Positions 15,547 to 23,420 of a stretch of DNA of 40,564 nucleotides are shown piece after piece. Below the pieces are notes generated by a model. That model had not been told where the DNA came from and searched no databases. It saw nothing but the letters and a program-made list of their open reading frames with translations. Position 1 is the first letter of the stretch. Each line of letters starts with the position of its first letter. The DNA is from Bacilli bacterium (GTDB lineage Bacteria > Bacillota_I > Bacilli_A > RF39 > UBA660). The stretch spans positions 75,158 to 115,721 of the forward strand of contig JAGAYJ010000032.1 in assembly GCA_017940575.1 (NCBI GenBank), given 5' to 3'. The position numbers and the translations under genes were made by a program.

Positions 15547-16594
15547 GACGTCCTAAATCCAAAGTACCATTTGCATATCTTTTTAAAGCAATTCTATATA
15601 AATCTATTGGAATACTATTATCCTCTAAATAATTAAATATTCTTTCTTTTTCCTCTTTAGTAATAACCCTACCACCTATAGTATTAATAATTTCTAATTC
15701 TTTTTCCTTATTTATTGGTGTACTATAACTTATCTTATTCATTTTACTAAATTTTCTAAGTATCATAATAACTTTATCTTTTGGTAAAACTTCATATAAT
15801 ATATCCCTAAAATCTTCATATTTTAATTTAGTATATAAATAATAATCAAGTCGATCAAACTCATCTAATTCTAAAATTTTTATACCTACATCTTTAATGT
15901 AGTTTTTAAATTCACTACAGTCTCTTTTTAATATTTCATCTATTATTTCTTTATAATATTCTCTATTTTTTTCACATAATAATTTAATAGAATTTATCCA
16001 AAGACCATTATTTGAGCAATATTCCTCAATAGATAAGTTACTTAAATATAAATCTTTTAACTTTTTATCTATTTCATTTTGCTTATTTGAATTATTCATA
16101 TTAAATAAAGCATTTTTATTTAAATAACAATTTCTTTTATCTTTTTTATTTAACTGACTTTTAACTGAAATAAGTATATCGTTTAATTTTTCTATCTCTT
16201 CCGTTTGAAGTGGATAATTAGTTTTAAATTTTTTTATAGATGATGATAAATCAGTTACTGAATAATTTTTACTTTTAATAATTTTAATTGCTTCAATTTC
16301 GTCAACAAATAATATATCATTTATAACACTTATATATTTAACATATCTATATTTAAGTTCATTTTCAAATACTTTTTTAATTTCTTCTTTATTTAGTTTT
16401 ATATTGGTTAAACTAGATAGATTAGACATTATATAATTAATTTCGTTTAAATGTTCTGGATGTAGTTTTACATAATATTTTAATGAATTTAGAATTGAAG
16501 ATGTATCACCAATTAAATATATATCAATAAAACTATCAGTCTCACCAGTTATATATTTATTAATAGCTTCAATATTCTTTGGTTTAACGCTCAT
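15530..16594 (-). CDS. Repeat-family protein, paralogue 4 (unknown function)
   Basis: 354 residues. The N-terminal unit (about 8-64) has AINKYITGETDSFIDIYLIG and LHPEHLNEINYIMSNLSSL. The second diverged unit (about 82-152) has INDILFVDEIEAIKIIKSKN and KKFKTNYPLQTEEIEKLND. The C-terminal domain (about 180-354) has LSIEEYCSNNGLWINSIKLLC, FDRLDYYLYTKLKYEDFRDI, and GGRVITKEEKERIFNYLEDN before LKRYANGTLDLG. There is no signal peptide or TM. It is transcribed alone: its own promoter (copy B) and a terminator before paralogue 3. Having the most upstream position and a separate promoter that duplicates the downstream one, it looks like one product of a gene-plus-promoter duplication. Confidence 0.85.
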   Translation of the reverse strand: MSVKPKNIEAINKYITGETDSFIDIYLIGDTSSILNSLKYYVKLHPEHLNEINYIMSNLSSLTNIKLNKEEIKKVFENELKYRYVKYISVINDILFVDEIEAIKIIKSKNYSVTDLSSSIKKFKTNYPLQTEEIEKLNDILISVKSQLNKKDKRNCYLNKNALFNMNNSNKQNEIDKKLKDLYLSNLSIEEYCSNNGLWINSIKLLCEKNREYYKEIIDEILKRDCSEFKNYIKDVGIKILELDEFDRLDYYLYTKLKYEDFRDILYEVLPKDKVIMILRKFSKMNKISYSTPINKEKELEIINTIGGRVITKEEKERIFNYLEDNSIPIDLYRIALKRYANGTLDLGRQKKKC

Positions 16595-16597
16595 TTA

Positions 16598-16630
16598 ATC
16601 ACCCCTAATGGTTGTATATTATATACCAAA
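16598..16630 (-). promoter_or_regulatory. Duplicated promoter/operator block, copy B
   Basis: The palindrome GTATATTATATAC (16614-16626) covers TATAAT (16618-16623); the -35 box TTGCAT is at 16641-16646, spacer 17; AGGGGTGAT is the ribosome site. It is almost identical to copy A in front of paralogue 3. Confidence 0.6.
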
Positions 16631-16643
16631 TATTAAAATAATG

Positions 16644-16672
16644 CAAAAAAAAGAAAATATTTCTATTTTCTT
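16644..16672 (-). terminator. Intrinsic terminator of infC-rpmI-rplT
   Basis: AAGAAAATA (16651-16659) pairs with TATTTTCTT (16664-16672), followed by eight T residues on the minus strand. The rplT stop (16671-16673) overlaps the stem. Confidence 0.85.
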
Positions 16673-17201
16673 ATTTTAAAGCATCAATTAATTCTGCTTT
16701 TTTCATTGAAGTATAACCTTCAATTTTTTTAGATTTTGCTAATTCTTTAAGTTCTGCAACTGTCATTTTTGATAAATCAGTTGATTCTGATTTAACAGCT
16801 TTTTCAGCTTTAACTTCTTCTTTAACTTCAGCTTTTTTAACTTTTCCATTTAATGCATCTTGAGCAACTTTAACTAACTCAGCAAATGCTTTTGGATCTT
16901 CTATTGCAAGTTCAGATAACATTTTTCTGTTGATAATAACACCAGCTTTATTTAAACCATTGATGAATTTAGAATAGCTAATGTTGTTCATTCTACATGC
17001 AGCATTAATTCTTGTTATCCAAAGTTTTCTGAAATCTCTTTTCTTTTGTCTTCTATCTCTATAAGCATATTTTAAAGAATGCATTACTTGTTCTTTAGCA
17101 GTTTTGTATAATCTATGTTTTGAACCAAAGTAACCTTTAGCTAATTTCATTACTTTAGCACGTCTATTGTGATGTATATTTCCACCTTTAACTCTTGCCA
17201 T
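16671..17201 (-). CDS. rplT: 50S ribosomal protein bL20 with C-terminal Rho_N-like extension
   Basis: 176 residues. Residues 1-118 are ordinary bL20 ([40 protein letters not shown]), an early assembly protein of the 50S subunit and the usual autorepressor of this operon. The family normally ends near 118. Here a K/E/V-rich linker (119-140) leads to [18 protein letters not shown] and [11 protein letters not shown] (142-176), which match the Rho N-terminal (SAP-like) helix-extended-loop-helix motif. There is no stop, frameshift or SD between the two parts, so it is one fused reading frame. GGAGGTAG precedes the ATG. The role of the extra domain is unknown; nucleic-acid binding is the obvious guess. 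Confidence 0.95.
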   Translation of the reverse strand: MARVKGGNIHHNRRAKVMKLAKGYFGSKHRLYKTAKEQVMHSLKYAYRDRRQKKRDFRKLWITRINAACRMNNISYSKFINGLNKAGVIINRKMLSELAIEDPKAFAELVKVAQDALNGKVKKAEVKEEVKAEKAVKSESTDLSKMTVAELKELAKSKKIEGYTSMKKAELIDALK

Positions 17202-17218
17202 GTCTTCTACCTCCTAAA

Positions 17219-17410
17219 TTATTTACTTAAAATTCCTTTTATTCTTTTAAAGTCGCTTGCAGCTAAAGCAGATCCTGCTCTACCTTTTCTATTAGATGCA
17301 GCGTTTTTAGAACCAGTATTATGTCTTGTTCCTGGTCTACCCATTTTAAAATCATTTTTTCTTGCTTTAATTACTTTAGCAGTACCTTTATGTGTTTTTA
17401 ATTTTGGCAT
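17219..17410 (-). CDS. rpmI: 50S ribosomal protein bL35
   Basis: 63-residue basic bL35, starting MPKLKTHKGTAKVIKARKND and containing GRPGTRHNTGSKNAASNRKGR (about 24-44). It binds 23S rRNA early in 50S assembly. The middle gene of infC-rpmI-rplT, with GAGGAGGATT before the ATG at 17408-17410. Size and sequence are typical. Confidence 0.97.
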   Translation of the reverse strand: MPKLKTHKGTAKVIKARKNDFKMGRPGTRHNTGSKNAASNRKGRAGSALAASDFKRIKGILSK

Positions 17411-17423
17411 AATAATCCTCCTC

Positions 17424-17945
17424 TTATTTTTTTGGCATTAGTATCATAGTCATAAATCTACCTTCTAGTTTAGGTTGTTGTTCAATTTCTGCAATTTCTT
17501 CTACGTTAGTTGCAAATCTAAGTAAAACCTCTTTACCTAATTCAGTATGAGCCATTTCTCTTCCCTTAAAGCGAATTGAAACTTTAATCTTATGACCTTT
17601 TTCTAAATATTTACTAGCGTTACGTACACGTGTATCAAAATCATGAACATCAATTGTAACAGATAATCTATATTCCTTCATTTCTAAATTAGATTCTCTT
17701 TGCTTCTTTTGATTTTCTTTAAGACGCTTTTTATTTTCGTACTTATATTTGTTATAATCCATTATTTTGCACACTGGTGGTGTAGCTTTATCATTGATTA
17801 AAACTAAATCAAAACCAGCATAACCAGCTAATGTTTTAGCATCAGCTATTGGTTTAATACCTAATTGTTCTCCATTAGGACCAATTACCATTACTTCACG
17901 AGCTCTTATTTGATCGTTAATGTACATTTCTCTTTCCTTTGCGAT
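17424..17945 (-). CDS. infC: Translation initiation factor IF-3, probable AUC start
   Basis: IF-3 prevents premature subunit joining and checks the start codon. The N-domain (NDQIRAREVMVIGPNGEQLG, about 10-29) and C-domain (KVSIRFKGREMAHTELGKEVL) are clear. Start choice: the longest frame begins at GTG 17958-17960, but that GTG overlaps the GGAGGTG ribosome site. ATC (17943-17945) is 8 bases after GGAGG and gives IAKEREMYINDQ, close to the Bacillus start ISKDQLVNE, and infC is well known for rare starts (AUU and similar) used in self-regulation. The ATG at 17925-17927 with AAAGGA before it remains possible. The gene is the first of its operon, under an L20-type leader. Confidence 0.9.
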   Translation of the reverse strand: MAKEREMYINDQIRAREVMVIGPNGEQLGIKPIADAKTLAGYAGFDLVLINDKATPPVCKIMDYNKYKYENKKRLKENQKKQRESNLEMKEYRLSVTIDVHDFDTRVRNASKYLEKGHKIKVSIRFKGREMAHTELGKEVLLRFATNVEEIAEIEQQPKLEGRFMTMILMPKK

Positions 17946-17960
17946 ACTAGACACCTCCAC

Positions 17961-18079
17961 AAAAAAAGTGAATACAATGTATCCACTATTTACCTAATTA
18001 ATTATTTAATTTGGCATTTACCCATTGATATATTCAATCGGGTGAGTGTGGATACACTTCTTTCCTTTTTTCAATTTCC
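17961..18079 (-). ncRNA. L20-type leader with antiterminator/terminator switch
   Basis: The infC 5' UTR ends in a terminator hairpin (17968-17986; GTGGATACA against TGTATTCAC on the minus strand) and seven Ts (17961-17967), right before the ribosome site. Earlier in the leader GTGTATCCAC (18048-18057) is the complement of the terminator's 5' arm GTGGATAC, so an antiterminator can form. This is the layout of the L20 leader, in which bL20 binding favours termination. Class assigned from structure and position. Confidence 0.82.
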
Positions 18080-18085
18080 TTATCA

Positions 18086-18114
18086 ATTATACATAAAAAT
18101 TATATGTTTGTCAA
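18086..18114 (-). promoter_or_regulatory. Consensus promoter of infC-rpmI-rplT
   Basis: TTGACA (18109-18114), 17 bp spacer, TATAAT (18086-18091) on the minus strand; full consensus match at both boxes. Confidence 0.88.
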
Positions 18115-18132
18115 ATGTTTTTTATAACAATA

Positions 18133-18160
18133 AGTAAAAAAGTAAGAATTAATCTTACCT
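18133..18160 (-). terminator. Intrinsic terminator of leuS
   Basis: GTAAGATTAATTCTTAC (minus strand, 18142-18158) forms a hairpin followed by six Ts. The leuS stop (18155-18157) is in the stem. Confidence 0.78.
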
Positions 18161-20560
18161 TATTACTATATTAACTATTTTTTTAGGAACTACTATAACT
18201 TTTACTATTTCATGTCCATCAGTAAAGTTTTTAACATTCTCTAAACTCTTAGCCATAGACTCCATTTCTTCATTAGTTGTATCACCTTTTACTTCTATTG
18301 TCCCTCTAACTTTACCATTAACTTGAACAGCTACTTTAAATGTATCGTCAATTGTCTTAGCCTCATCATATTTAGGCCAAGTAGAGTTACAAATAGTATC
18401 ACCTAAGTTATACTTCTCATTTAACTCTTCAGTTATATGTGGTGCGATTGGGTTTAATAAAACTAAAAGTAATCTATAGTCATCCCTAGTTATACCACCT
18501 TCAAATTTTTCATATTCATTTAGCATAATCATAAGTGATGATACAGCTGTATTATATTTTAAATGAGTTAAGTCATACTCTACTTTAGAAATTGTTTTAT
18601 TAGCTAAAATTTCGTTTGTATAACCTAACTTTTCATTTAGTTTTTCACCAATCTTAACAATTCTATCAATAAATCTAGAACATCCTTTTAATGAATCTAT
18701 ATTCCAAGGAGCATCCATTTGATAGTCACCCATAAACATTTCATAAAGTCTTAGTGTATCAGCACCATATTCAGCTACTATATCATCAGGATTAATTACA
18801 TTACCTTTTGATTTGCTCATTTTTTGATTATCAGAACCTAGTATCATACCATGAGATACACGAGTCCATATCATTTCTTTATTAGGAACAAGTCCTATAT
18901 TATATAAGAATTGAACCCAGAATCTAGCATATAAAAGGTGTCTTGCAGTATGTTCCATACCACCATTATACCAATCAACTTTATTCCAATATTTCATAGC
19001 ATCCATTGAAGCAAATTCGCTATCGTTTTTAGGATCCATAAATCTTAAGAAATACCAACTAGATCCAGCCCATTGTGGCATTGTATCAGTTTCTCTTTTA
19101 GCAGGTTTACCACACTTAGGACATTTACAGTTTACAAATTCTTCTATTTTAGCTAAAGGAGATTCACCAGTATCTGTTGGTTCATATTCAGTAACATCAG
19201 GTAACACTACTGGAAGTTCACTATCAGGTACAGGATTCCATCCACAATCATCACAATATATCATTGGAATTGGTTCTCCCCAGAATCTTTGACGACCAAA
19301 TACCCAGTCTCTCATCTTATAGTTATTAACTCTTCTTGCTATTCCTTTTTCAACTAGCATATCAGTAATTTTTTCTTTAGCTTCTTCAACAGTTAAGCCA
19401 GTAAATTCTTCTGAATTCATTAGTTTTATGTTTTTTCCTAGATAATCATGCTTTTCAAATGCATGGTTAGTTATATCTCCTTCTATAACCTGTACTATAT
19501 CTAGGTTGTGCTCTTTAGCATATTCATAGTCTCTTTGATCATGAGCAGGAACTGCCATAACAGCACCTGTTCCATAATCACCTAGTACAAAGTCACCTAA
19601 GAAAATTGGAACCTCTTTACCATTAATTGGATTAATAGCTTTAACACCTTTAACCTCTACTCCAGTTTTACCTTTGTTAAGTTCAGTTCTATCCATTGCT
19701 GATTTTAAAGAAGTTTCTTTAATGTAAGCTTCTACTTCTTCTTTATTTTCAACTCTTGGCATTAATTCTTGAATTAATTTTCCATCTGGTGCGATAACAA
19801 AGAATGTAATACCATATACAGTTTCAATACAAGTTGTAAATATTGAGAATTTTCCTCCACCTACAATATCTACATCCATCTCAACACCGGTAGATTTACC
19901 AATCCAGTTAATTTGACCAAGTTTAATTTTATCAGCAAAGTTAGTATCATCTAGTCCTTTAAGTAAGTCTTCAGAGTAATCTGACATTCTAAGCATCCAT
20001 TGACTCTTTTCTCTTTGTTCTACTTGTGTACCACATCTTTCACATACTCCACCAGCAGCATCTTCATTACTTAAAACCATTTTACATTTAGGACACCAAT
20101 TTACTTTAGTGACTGCTTTATAAGCCATATTATGTTTATAAAATTGTATAAATTGCCATTGTGTCCATTTATAGTATTCAGGATCAGTTGTAGAAAATGT
20201 TCTTGACCAGTCAAATGAAAAACCAATTGATTTCATTTGATTACCAAATACTTCAATATTCTTTTTAACTACATTTTTTGGGTGTTGATGTGTTTTTATT
20301 GCATACTCCTCTGCTGGAGCACCAAATGCATCATAACCCATTGGATATAAAACATTATATCCTTGCATACGTTTTAATCTTGCAAGTGCATCTTGTGCAG
20401 TATAACTTCTAACGTGTCCTACATGAAGTCCTGCTCCAGATGGATATGGAAACTCTACTAATATATAATAGTGTTTATCTCCTTCATTTTTAGTTTTAAA
20501 TGTTTCATGTTCTTCCCAATATTTTTGCCATTTTTTTTCAATTTCTTTAAAGTTGTACAT
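18155..20560 (-). CDS. leuS: Leucine--tRNA ligase
   Basis: 801-residue class I synthetase. The HIGH motif is HVGH (46-49) in FPYPSGAGLHVGHVRSYT, and the KMSKS loop is at 580-584 in QKMSKSKGN. Cysteine pairs CPKC...CERCG and CPKCGK are zinc sites of the ZN-1 and inserted regions, and the CP1 editing domain is between them (GTGAVMAVPAHDQRDYEYA). The C-terminal anticodon and LeuRS-specific domains end with VAVQVNGKVRGTIEV. Its ribosome site AAGGAAGAG lies inside the end of the preceding small gene, one base away, so translation may be coupled. Both genes are under a Leu T-box. Confidence 0.97.
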   Translation of the reverse strand: MYNFKEIEKKWQKYWEEHETFKTKNEGDKHYYILVEFPYPSGAGLHVGHVRSYTAQDALARLKRMQGYNVLYPMGYDAFGAPAEEYAIKTHQHPKNVVKKNIEVFGNQMKSIGFSFDWSRTFSTTDPEYYKWTQWQFIQFYKHNMAYKAVTKVNWCPKCKMVLSNEDAAGGVCERCGTQVEQREKSQWMLRMSDYSEDLLKGLDDTNFADKIKLGQINWIGKSTGVEMDVDIVGGGKFSIFTTCIETVYGITFFVIAPDGKLIQELMPRVENKEEVEAYIKETSLKSAMDRTELNKGKTGVEVKGVKAINPINGKEVPIFLGDFVLGDYGTGAVMAVPAHDQRDYEYAKEHNLDIVQVIEGDITNHAFEKHDYLGKNIKLMNSEEFTGLTVEEAKEKITDMLVEKGIARRVNNYKMRDWVFGRQRFWGEPIPMIYCDDCGWNPVPDSELPVVLPDVTEYEPTDTGESPLAKIEEFVNCKCPKCGKPAKRETDTMPQWAGSSWYFLRFMDPKNDSEFASMDAMKYWNKVDWYNGGMEHTARHLLYARFWVQFLYNIGLVPNKEMIWTRVSHGMILGSDNQKMSKSKGNVINPDDIVAEYGADTLRLYEMFMGDYQMDAPWNIDSLKGCSRFIDRIVKIGEKLNEKLGYTNEILANKTISKVEYDLTHLKYNTAVSSLMIMLNEYEKFEGGITRDDYRLLLVLLNPIAPHITEELNEKYNLGDTICNSTWPKYDEAKTIDDTFKVAVQVNGKVRGTIEVKGDTTNEEMESMAKSLENVKNFTDGHEIVKVIVVPKKIVNIVIR

Positions 20561-20561
20561 A

Positions 20562-20906
20562 TTATTCTCTTCCTTTCAATATCTTACCAACAATATGATA
20601 AATTATTAAATCAAGCAGTATAAATACCGCAAAAGACATTAAGAGCTGTAATGTTAGACCCTTAACGCATAAAACTATCTCATAAGTAATTGCTATTATA
20701 AATCCATTGGCTAATCCTATTATTTTAACCATATTCTTCATATCATGTTTCTTAGGATCTAGTTTATATACTTTAATTAAATATTTATAAAAAGTATTGT
20801 TTTTAAATTTCTTTAATTGCTCTTTTCTAATAGCTATAAATAAAAAGTATACTAAATAAGTAATAGCTATAATACTAAGCATTTCTACTATTTTTATTAA
20901 TATCAA
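20562..20906 (-). CDS. Small membrane protein between the Leu T-box and leuS
   Basis: 114 residues from TTG (20904-20906), 8 bases after GGAGGTG. The longer frame starting at the TTG at 20921 would begin in front of the ribosome site and is rejected. There are about three hydrophobic segments: LSIIAITYLVYFLFIAI near the N-terminus, VKIIGLANGFIIAITYEIVLCV in the middle and LQLLMSFAVFILLDLIIYHIV near the end, with a basic cytoplasmic loop (KKFKNNTFYKYLIKVYKLDPKKHD) between the first two. I do not recognise the family. Its place behind a Leu T-box and 1 bp before leuS means it is made when charged tRNA-Leu is short, which would suit a leucine- or stress-related membrane function, but that is inference. 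Confidence 0.75.
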   Translation of the reverse strand: MILIKIVEMLSIIAITYLVYFLFIAIRKEQLKKFKNNTFYKYLIKVYKLDPKKHDMKNMVKIIGLANGFIIAITYEIVLCVKGLTLQLLMSFAVFILLDLIIYHIVGKILKGRE

Positions 20907-20921
20907 ATTAAACACCTCCAA

Positions 20922-21128
20922 AATATATAAAAAGCATTAATCTATAAGGACGAGTTTCCCCGCGGTACCACCTTATTTCATAATGCTATGCTCTTTATCT
21001 CTTAACGCGAGTATACGTTTAAACTCCAAAGCAAGTTCATAAGTTTTATTTAAATGTTTTCACCATCCACATTTTCTCTTTATAAATAATAACTTACTAC
21101 TACTCTTCTTCCTTGTTTAATCAAAACT
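20922..21128 (-). ncRNA. T-box riboswitch, Leu specifier
   Basis: The minus strand has the T-box GGTGGTACCGCG (20961-20972). In the stem I region TATGAACTTGCT presents CTT (21033-21035) as specifier, a Leu codon, in the same TATGAA context as the Asp T-box at 4790-4998. The terminator form pairs ATAAGG with CCTTAT around an inner CGGG-GAAA-CTCG hairpin, followed by T-rich sequence. It controls the small membrane gene and leuS. Confidence 0.92.
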
Positions 21129-21134
21129 ATAATA

Positions 21135-21163
21135 AGTATAATATAAAATAAATTTTAAATCAA
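21135..21163 (-). promoter_or_regulatory. Promoter of the Leu T-box unit
   Basis: TTGATT (21158-21163), 17 bp spacer, TATACT (21135-21140) on the minus strand. Confidence 0.65.
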
Positions 21164-21188
21164 GAAAAAAAGACTAATTTTTAGTCTT
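21161..21188 (-). terminator. Intrinsic terminator of murC
   Basis: AAGACTAA (21170-21177) pairs with TTAGTCTT (21181-21188), loop 3, followed by seven Ts on the minus strand. The murC stop (21181-21183) is in the stem; the next promoter's -35 box overlaps the T-run. Confidence 0.85.
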
Positions 21189-22485
21189 CTTGCATTTTTT
21201 CTATCGTATCATTTTCTAATTTAGATATATCATTTGGACTCATAAATAATAATACTGTGTTTTGATAGTCTTTTAGTTTATCAGCATCATCAATAGTTAT
21301 ACTTTCTCCATGATCTAAATTATCAATTATTAGTTTAGATGTAACATTAGGATAGTCTTCTTGTGATTCTCTTGCCGGATGTATATCCATAACATAAGAA
21401 TAATCAGCTAAATTCATAATGTTAGCAAATTGATTAGCAAACTCTTTTGTACGAGAAAATGTATGTGGTTGAAATATAGTAATCAACTTTTTATCTGGAT
21501 ACTTTTGTCTTACTGCTTTAATTGTAGCTTTAACTTCATTTGGATGATGTGCATAATCATCAATTACAATATTATCTTTAACTTTAGTCTCTGTAAATCT
21601 TCTCTTTGCTCCTTTGAATGTTTTAAGTGCTTTAGCAACTACTTTAGCATCAAATCTCTCATAATAACATACAGCTATTACAGCAAGACTATCTAATAAC
21701 ATATGTTTACCATATATAGGTAGATCAAAGAAACCATAATAATTATCTTCAACAAAAACTTCAAAACTTGTTCCTTCTTTTTTATAATCTATATTTTTAG
21801 CAATTATATCATTATCCTCATCAATTCCATAAAAGAATATAGGTTTTTTAACATCTAGATAATGTGTATAAGGATCATTTCCACATGCTATAACCATCTT
21901 CTCAGCATTATTAGCATAACTATTATAAGCATCTATTACATCATCTATATCTTTATAATAATCAACATGATCCAAATCAATATTAGTTATTATTGCATAT
22001 TGAGGAGTATAATTTAAAAAATGTCTTTTATACTCACATGCTTCTAAAATAAATGTATCGTTTTCTTTGCTTGAAAAGCCTGTTCCATCTCCAATTAAAT
22101 AGTTCGCACCTTTTATTTCACTAAATACATGAGCCATCATAGATGTAGTTGTAGTCTTTCCATGACATCCAGCAATAGTAATACTCTTAAATTTTCGTGT
22201 TAAACTACCAACCATCTCTTCATAGTTAAATATAGGAAGTCCCATTTCTTTAGCTTTTTTAATTTCAATATGATCATCATTAAAAGATGCACCTCTAACT
22301 ATTTTCATGCCTTCTTTTATATTTGCCTCATCAAATGGAAAAATCGGTATACCTAGTTCAATTAAACCTGCTTCTGTAAAAAAATGCTTTTCAACATCAC
22401 TTCCTTGAACTTCATAACCAAGTCTTTTCATGATTTGAGCTAACGCACTCATACCAGATCCTTTTATTCCTACAAAATGATACAT
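21181..22485 (-). CDS. murC: UDP-N-acetylmuramate--L-alanine ligase
   Basis: 434-residue Mur ligase that adds L-Ala to UDP-MurNAc using ATP in the cytoplasm. The N-terminal Rossmann-like domain opens MYHFVGIKGSGMSALAQIM, which is MurC-specific. The ATP loop is GCHGKTTTT (106-114). NIDLDHVDYYK and the C-terminal DDYAHHPNEVKATIKA follow the MurC pattern. Ends after the nucleotide-handling C-terminal domain; length is typical. It is a single-gene unit with its own promoter and terminator. AGGGGAG precedes the ATG. Confidence 0.96.
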   Translation of the reverse strand: MYHFVGIKGSGMSALAQIMKRLGYEVQGSDVEKHFFTEAGLIELGIPIFPFDEANIKEGMKIVRGASFNDDHIEIKKAKEMGLPIFNYEEMVGSLTRKFKSITIAGCHGKTTTTSMMAHVFSEIKGANYLIGDGTGFSSKENDTFILEACEYKRHFLNYTPQYAIITNIDLDHVDYYKDIDDVIDAYNSYANNAEKMVIACGNDPYTHYLDVKKPIFFYGIDEDNDIIAKNIDYKKEGTSFEVFVEDNYYGFFDLPIYGKHMLLDSLAVIAVCYYERFDAKVVAKALKTFKGAKRRFTETKVKDNIVIDDYAHHPNEVKATIKAVRQKYPDKKLITIFQPHTFSRTKEFANQFANIMNLADYSYVMDIHPARESQEDYPNVTSKLIIDNLDHGESITIDDADKLKDYQNTVLLFMSPNDISKLENDTIEKMQED

Positions 22486-22525
22486 ATAAATCTCCCCTTA
22501 TGCTTAATTATTTTATGTTATTTTT

Positions 22526-22555
22526 ATTATATCATAAAACAAATTACTTAAACAA
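22526..22555 (-). promoter_or_regulatory. Promoter of murC
   Basis: TATAAT (22526-22531) with TGA before it (extended -10), and TTGTTT (22550-22555) with an 18 bp spacer. Confidence 0.6.
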
Positions 22556-22575
22556 CAAAAATACGTTTTATTTAC

Positions 22576-22600
22576 AAATAAAAAAAGATAACTACTTATC
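22576..22600 (-). terminator. Intrinsic terminator of the TtcA-like unit
   Basis: GATAAGTAGTTATC (minus strand, 22587-22600) is a short hairpin followed by seven Ts. The stop codon (22592-22594) is in it. Confidence 0.72.
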
Positions 22601-23416
22601 ATAGTCATCTAAGAAGCTTTTATAAACCCCATCTTTTTTAGTTCCCAATACACAACTTAAATTAACATTATCCATACTTTTAAATATATGATCATCAATA
22701 TTAGGATTTACCTTTTTTAATTCTTTAATTAGTTCTTTTATCTCTTTTCTCTTACTTATACCATCATTATTATTATAATGTTCTTCCGTAAACTTACAAG
22801 CACAGTTAATAAACTCTAAGTCATTAAATCTAGCCCACGATTTTATATCTTCTTCTTTAACTAAATAAAGTGGTCTTATGAGTTCTAATCCTTCAAAGTT
22901 TTCACTATGAAGCTTAGGCATCATAGTTTTAACCTCACTTCCATAAAACATAGATAAAAGTGTTGTTTCAATAACATCGTTAAAGTGATGGCCTAAAGCT
23001 ATTTTATTACATCCAAGTTCTTTTGCTTTATTATATAAAAATCCTCTTCTCATTCTAGCACATAAATAGCAAGGAGATTCTTTTATATCTTTAACAACAT
23101 CAAATATATTACTTTCAAATATCTCTATATCAACATTTAACTTTTTAGCATTCTCTAATATTAAATCAAGATTTTTCTTATTATAACCAGGATTCATTAT
23201 TACGTAATGAGCATTAAATTTAAATTTACCATGTTTTATTAACTCTTCGATACATTTAGCTAGTAAGAATGAATCTTTTCCACCACTTATACAAACCATA
23301 ATATTATCATTTTCTTCAATCATATTATAGTCAGAAACACCTTTTACAAATCTAGACCATATCTCTTTTCTATATTTTTTGATAATACTTCGTTCAATTT
23401 CTTGATACTTTTCCAT
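22592..23416 (-). CDS. TtcA-like PP-loop tRNA thiolation protein
   Basis: 274 residues of the N-type ATP pyrophosphatase superfamily. The PP-loop is SGGKDS (44-49). Cys116 and Cys119 (CYLC), with Cys205/207 (NCAC) downstream, match the TtcA/TtuA arrangement of a CxxC plus a later cysteine that hold a [4Fe-4S] cluster for sulfur transfer to tRNA; GHHFNDVIETTLLSMFYG (142-159) is also typical. TtcA makes 2-thiocytidine-32, but Bacillota homologues are of uncertain target, so no gene symbol is given. It lies 4 bp after an unknown 376-residue protein and is probably coupled to it. Confidence 0.85.
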   Translation of the reverse strand: MEKYQEIERSIIKKYRKEIWSRFVKGVSDYNMIEENDNIMVCISGGKDSFLLAKCIEELIKHGKFKFNAHYVIMNPGYNKKNLDLILENAKKLNVDIEIFESNIFDVVKDIKESPCYLCARMRRGFLYNKAKELGCNKIALGHHFNDVIETTLLSMFYGSEVKTMMPKLHSENFEGLELIRPLYLVKEEDIKSWARFNDLEFINCACKFTEEHYNNNDGISKRKEIKELIKELKKVNPNIDDHIFKSMDNVNLSCVLGTKKDGVYKSFLDDYDK

Positions 23417-23420
23417 TTAA

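Noticed and set aside
11735-16594. Paralogue array as a prophage remnant
   Set aside because: No integrase, structural phage genes, tRNA or attachment repeats flank it, and base use is like the neighbours.
17169-17441. Plus-strand frame of 90 codons over rpmI
   Set aside because: It lies antisense to rpmI and the starts of rplT and infC and lacks a ribosome site; the minus-strand genes are unambiguous.
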